A stretch of 6,368 bases of DNA from an uncultured Acidimicrobiaceae bacterium. Lineage in GTDB: Bacteria > Actinomycetota > Acidimicrobiia > Acidimicrobiales > Microtrichaceae. The stretch is taken from positions 1-6,368 of the forward strand of contig CALMLJ010000554.1 of the NCBI GenBank assembly GCA_937868025.1, read 5' to 3'. The position numbers and the translations under genes are program-made. Under the pieces are notes generated by a model. That model saw only the letters and a list, made by a program, of their open reading frames with translations, did not search any database and had not been told where the DNA came from. This document shows positions 5,548 to 6,368 of this stretch, piece after piece (position 1 is the stretch's first letter; every line of letters starts with the position of its first letter).

Positions 5548-6345
5548 TCAGCCGGCGGCGCCGGCTTCGCCACCGGTGGCCGGCTCGGTCGCCGGAGCGG
5601 CCTCGGGGGCATCGGCCGGAGCGGTGGACAGCCCCATCTGCGAACGGATCTCCTCGAGGCGGGCCTGCGCCTCGACGTTGATCGACGCCTGCTCGACCTC
5701 GAGCATCTTCGCCTCGACGCTGCTGCCCTCGAGCTCGGCGCCGGCCATGGCCTTGGCCTGGCGGGACTCGATCTTGCGGCTGATCTCGTCGAACGTCGGG
5801 ACGTCCTGACCGACGACCTCGGACAGCGATCCCAGCGCCTTGTTGAGCTGCTCCTGCATCTTGGCCTGGTCGAGCTGGCTCAGCAGCTTCTGCTTCTCGG
5901 CGAGCTTCTTCTGCAGCGCAGCGCTGTTCTGCTGCACGGCGGCCTTGGCCTGATCGGACGCCTGGGCGCCCTGGAGGGCGAGCGTCTTGAGCCCCTCGAC
6001 CTCGCGCTCGAGCGCGATGAGCCGGTTGGCGAACGCCTCGGCCGCTGACGTGTACTCGGCCGCCTTCGCGGCGTTGCCGGCCTTGGTGGCCTCGTCGACC
6101 ATGAGGACCGCTTGGCGGGCGTTGGCGCCGACCTTCTCGAGTTCCTCGAGCTTGCGGTTGAGTTGCATCTCGGTCGTCTTCTGGTTGGCGATGACGCTCG
6201 CCGCCTGCTCCTTGAGTCGACGGTGCTGCTCCTGCGCCTCGGTGATGGCCTGTTCGAGCTGGACCTTCGGATCGGCCTTCTCGTCGAACGACATGTTCAG
6301 CTTCGCGCCGATGTACTTCCACCACTTCTTGAGCGTCTTGAGCAT
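5548..6345 (-). CDS. pspA: PspA/IM30 (phage shock protein A) family membrane-stress protein
   Basis: Peripheral membrane protein of the PspA/Vipp1 (ESCRT-III-like) family, which oligomerises on the inner face of the cytoplasmic membrane to stabilise it under envelope stress. The 265 residues begin with an amphipathic basic helix (LKTLKKWWKYIGAKLNM, 2-18). DPKVQLEQAITEAQEQH follows (25-41), typical of the family's first helices, then long heptad-rich coiled coil to about 235. It contains no cysteine. The last 25 or so residues are Ala/Pro/Glu/Gly-rich and probably disordered, as in some actinobacterial PspA proteins. The ATG at 6343-6345 has no Shine-Dalgarno site but has a -10 box seven bases upstream, consistent with a leaderless message. 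No pspB/C or actinobacterial regulator such as clgR is in view; the gene's upstream side is cut off by the window edge. Confidence 0.92.
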   Translation of the reverse strand: MLKTLKKWWKYIGAKLNMSFDEKADPKVQLEQAITEAQEQHRRLKEQAASVIANQKTTEMQLNRKLEELEKVGANARQAVLMVDEATKAGNAAKAAEYTSAAEAFANRLIALEREVEGLKTLALQGAQASDQAKAAVQQNSAALQKKLAEKQKLLSQLDQAKMQEQLNKALGSLSEVVGQDVPTFDEISRKIESRQAKAMAGAELEGSSVEAKMLEVEQASINVEAQARLEEIRSQMGLSTAPADAPEAAPATEPATGGEAGAAG

Positions 6346-6352
6346 GGTGGCA

Positions 6353-6358
6353 ATCGTA
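6353..6358 (-). promoter_or_regulatory. Predicted -10 box for a leaderless pspA transcript
   Basis: On the minus strand TACGAT (6358 to 6353) matches TANNNT and is followed by seven bases (tgccacc) and then the pspA ATG. That spacing puts the transcription start at the start codon itself. No Shine-Dalgarno sequence precedes the ATG. Any -35 element would lie beyond the window edge. Confidence 0.5.
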
Positions 6359-6368
6359 GTTGGCCCCG

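Noticed and set aside
5534..6325. Second long minus-strand frame and plus-strand frames over pspA
   Set aside because: They are out-of-frame shadows; the 265-codon frame gives a textbook PspA coiled-coil protein.

Overview
This window comes from a high-GC bacterium, most likely an actinomycetota of the Acidimicrobiia/Ilumatobacter kind. That placement is an inference from the strong G/C bias at third codon positions, the use of GTG starts, an actinobacterial-style PspA, and two genes whose -10 boxes sit directly against their start codons as in leaderless actinobacterial transcripts. No marker in the window fixes the species. It is coding-dense: six genes, with no gap over about 200 bases and no mobile element, CRISPR array or RNA gene that I can see.

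Region 1 (1-2906): a three-gene, tightly overlapping operon for Tad-type pilus/secretion-associated envelope proteins. Two paralogous TadE-like pseudopilins (93-701 and 698-1333) each carry a prepilin-type G|xxxxE cleavage motif before one membrane helix. They share a C-terminal ectodomain with four cysteines and matching DRFWCP and PDYxGVY motifs. A TadG-like protein (1330-2877) follows, with an N-terminal membrane anchor and a large cysteine-containing ectodomain. The genes are joined by ATGA and GTGA stop/start overlaps, implying translational coupling. The tadZ/tadA/tadB/tadC machinery and the prepilin peptidase are not in the window. A long hairpin straddles the stop codon of the last gene.

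Region 2 (2878-3079): a 202-base spacer with a series of stem-loops, ending in a TACACT -10 box six bases from the GTG of obg.

Region 3 (3080-5474): housekeeping genes obg (ribosome-assembly GTPase) and proB (glutamate 5-kinase, first step of proline synthesis), co-directional and 34 bases apart. The common rplU-rpmA partners upstream of obg and proA downstream of proB are absent here. The Obg G4 guanine-specificity motif reads ARAD instead of NKxD.

Region 4 (5475-6368): a short convergent spacer with inverted repeats, then pspA on the minus strand, encoding a coiled-coil PspA/IM30 membrane-stress protein with its own apparent leaderless promoter at the window edge.

The three blocks look like separate transcription units. 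I do not see a clearly undescribed multi-gene system. The most notable points are the duplicated cysteine-bearing pseudopilins with their TadG-like partner, the altered Obg G4 motif, the long hairpin at the end of the tad operon, and the two leaderless promoters.
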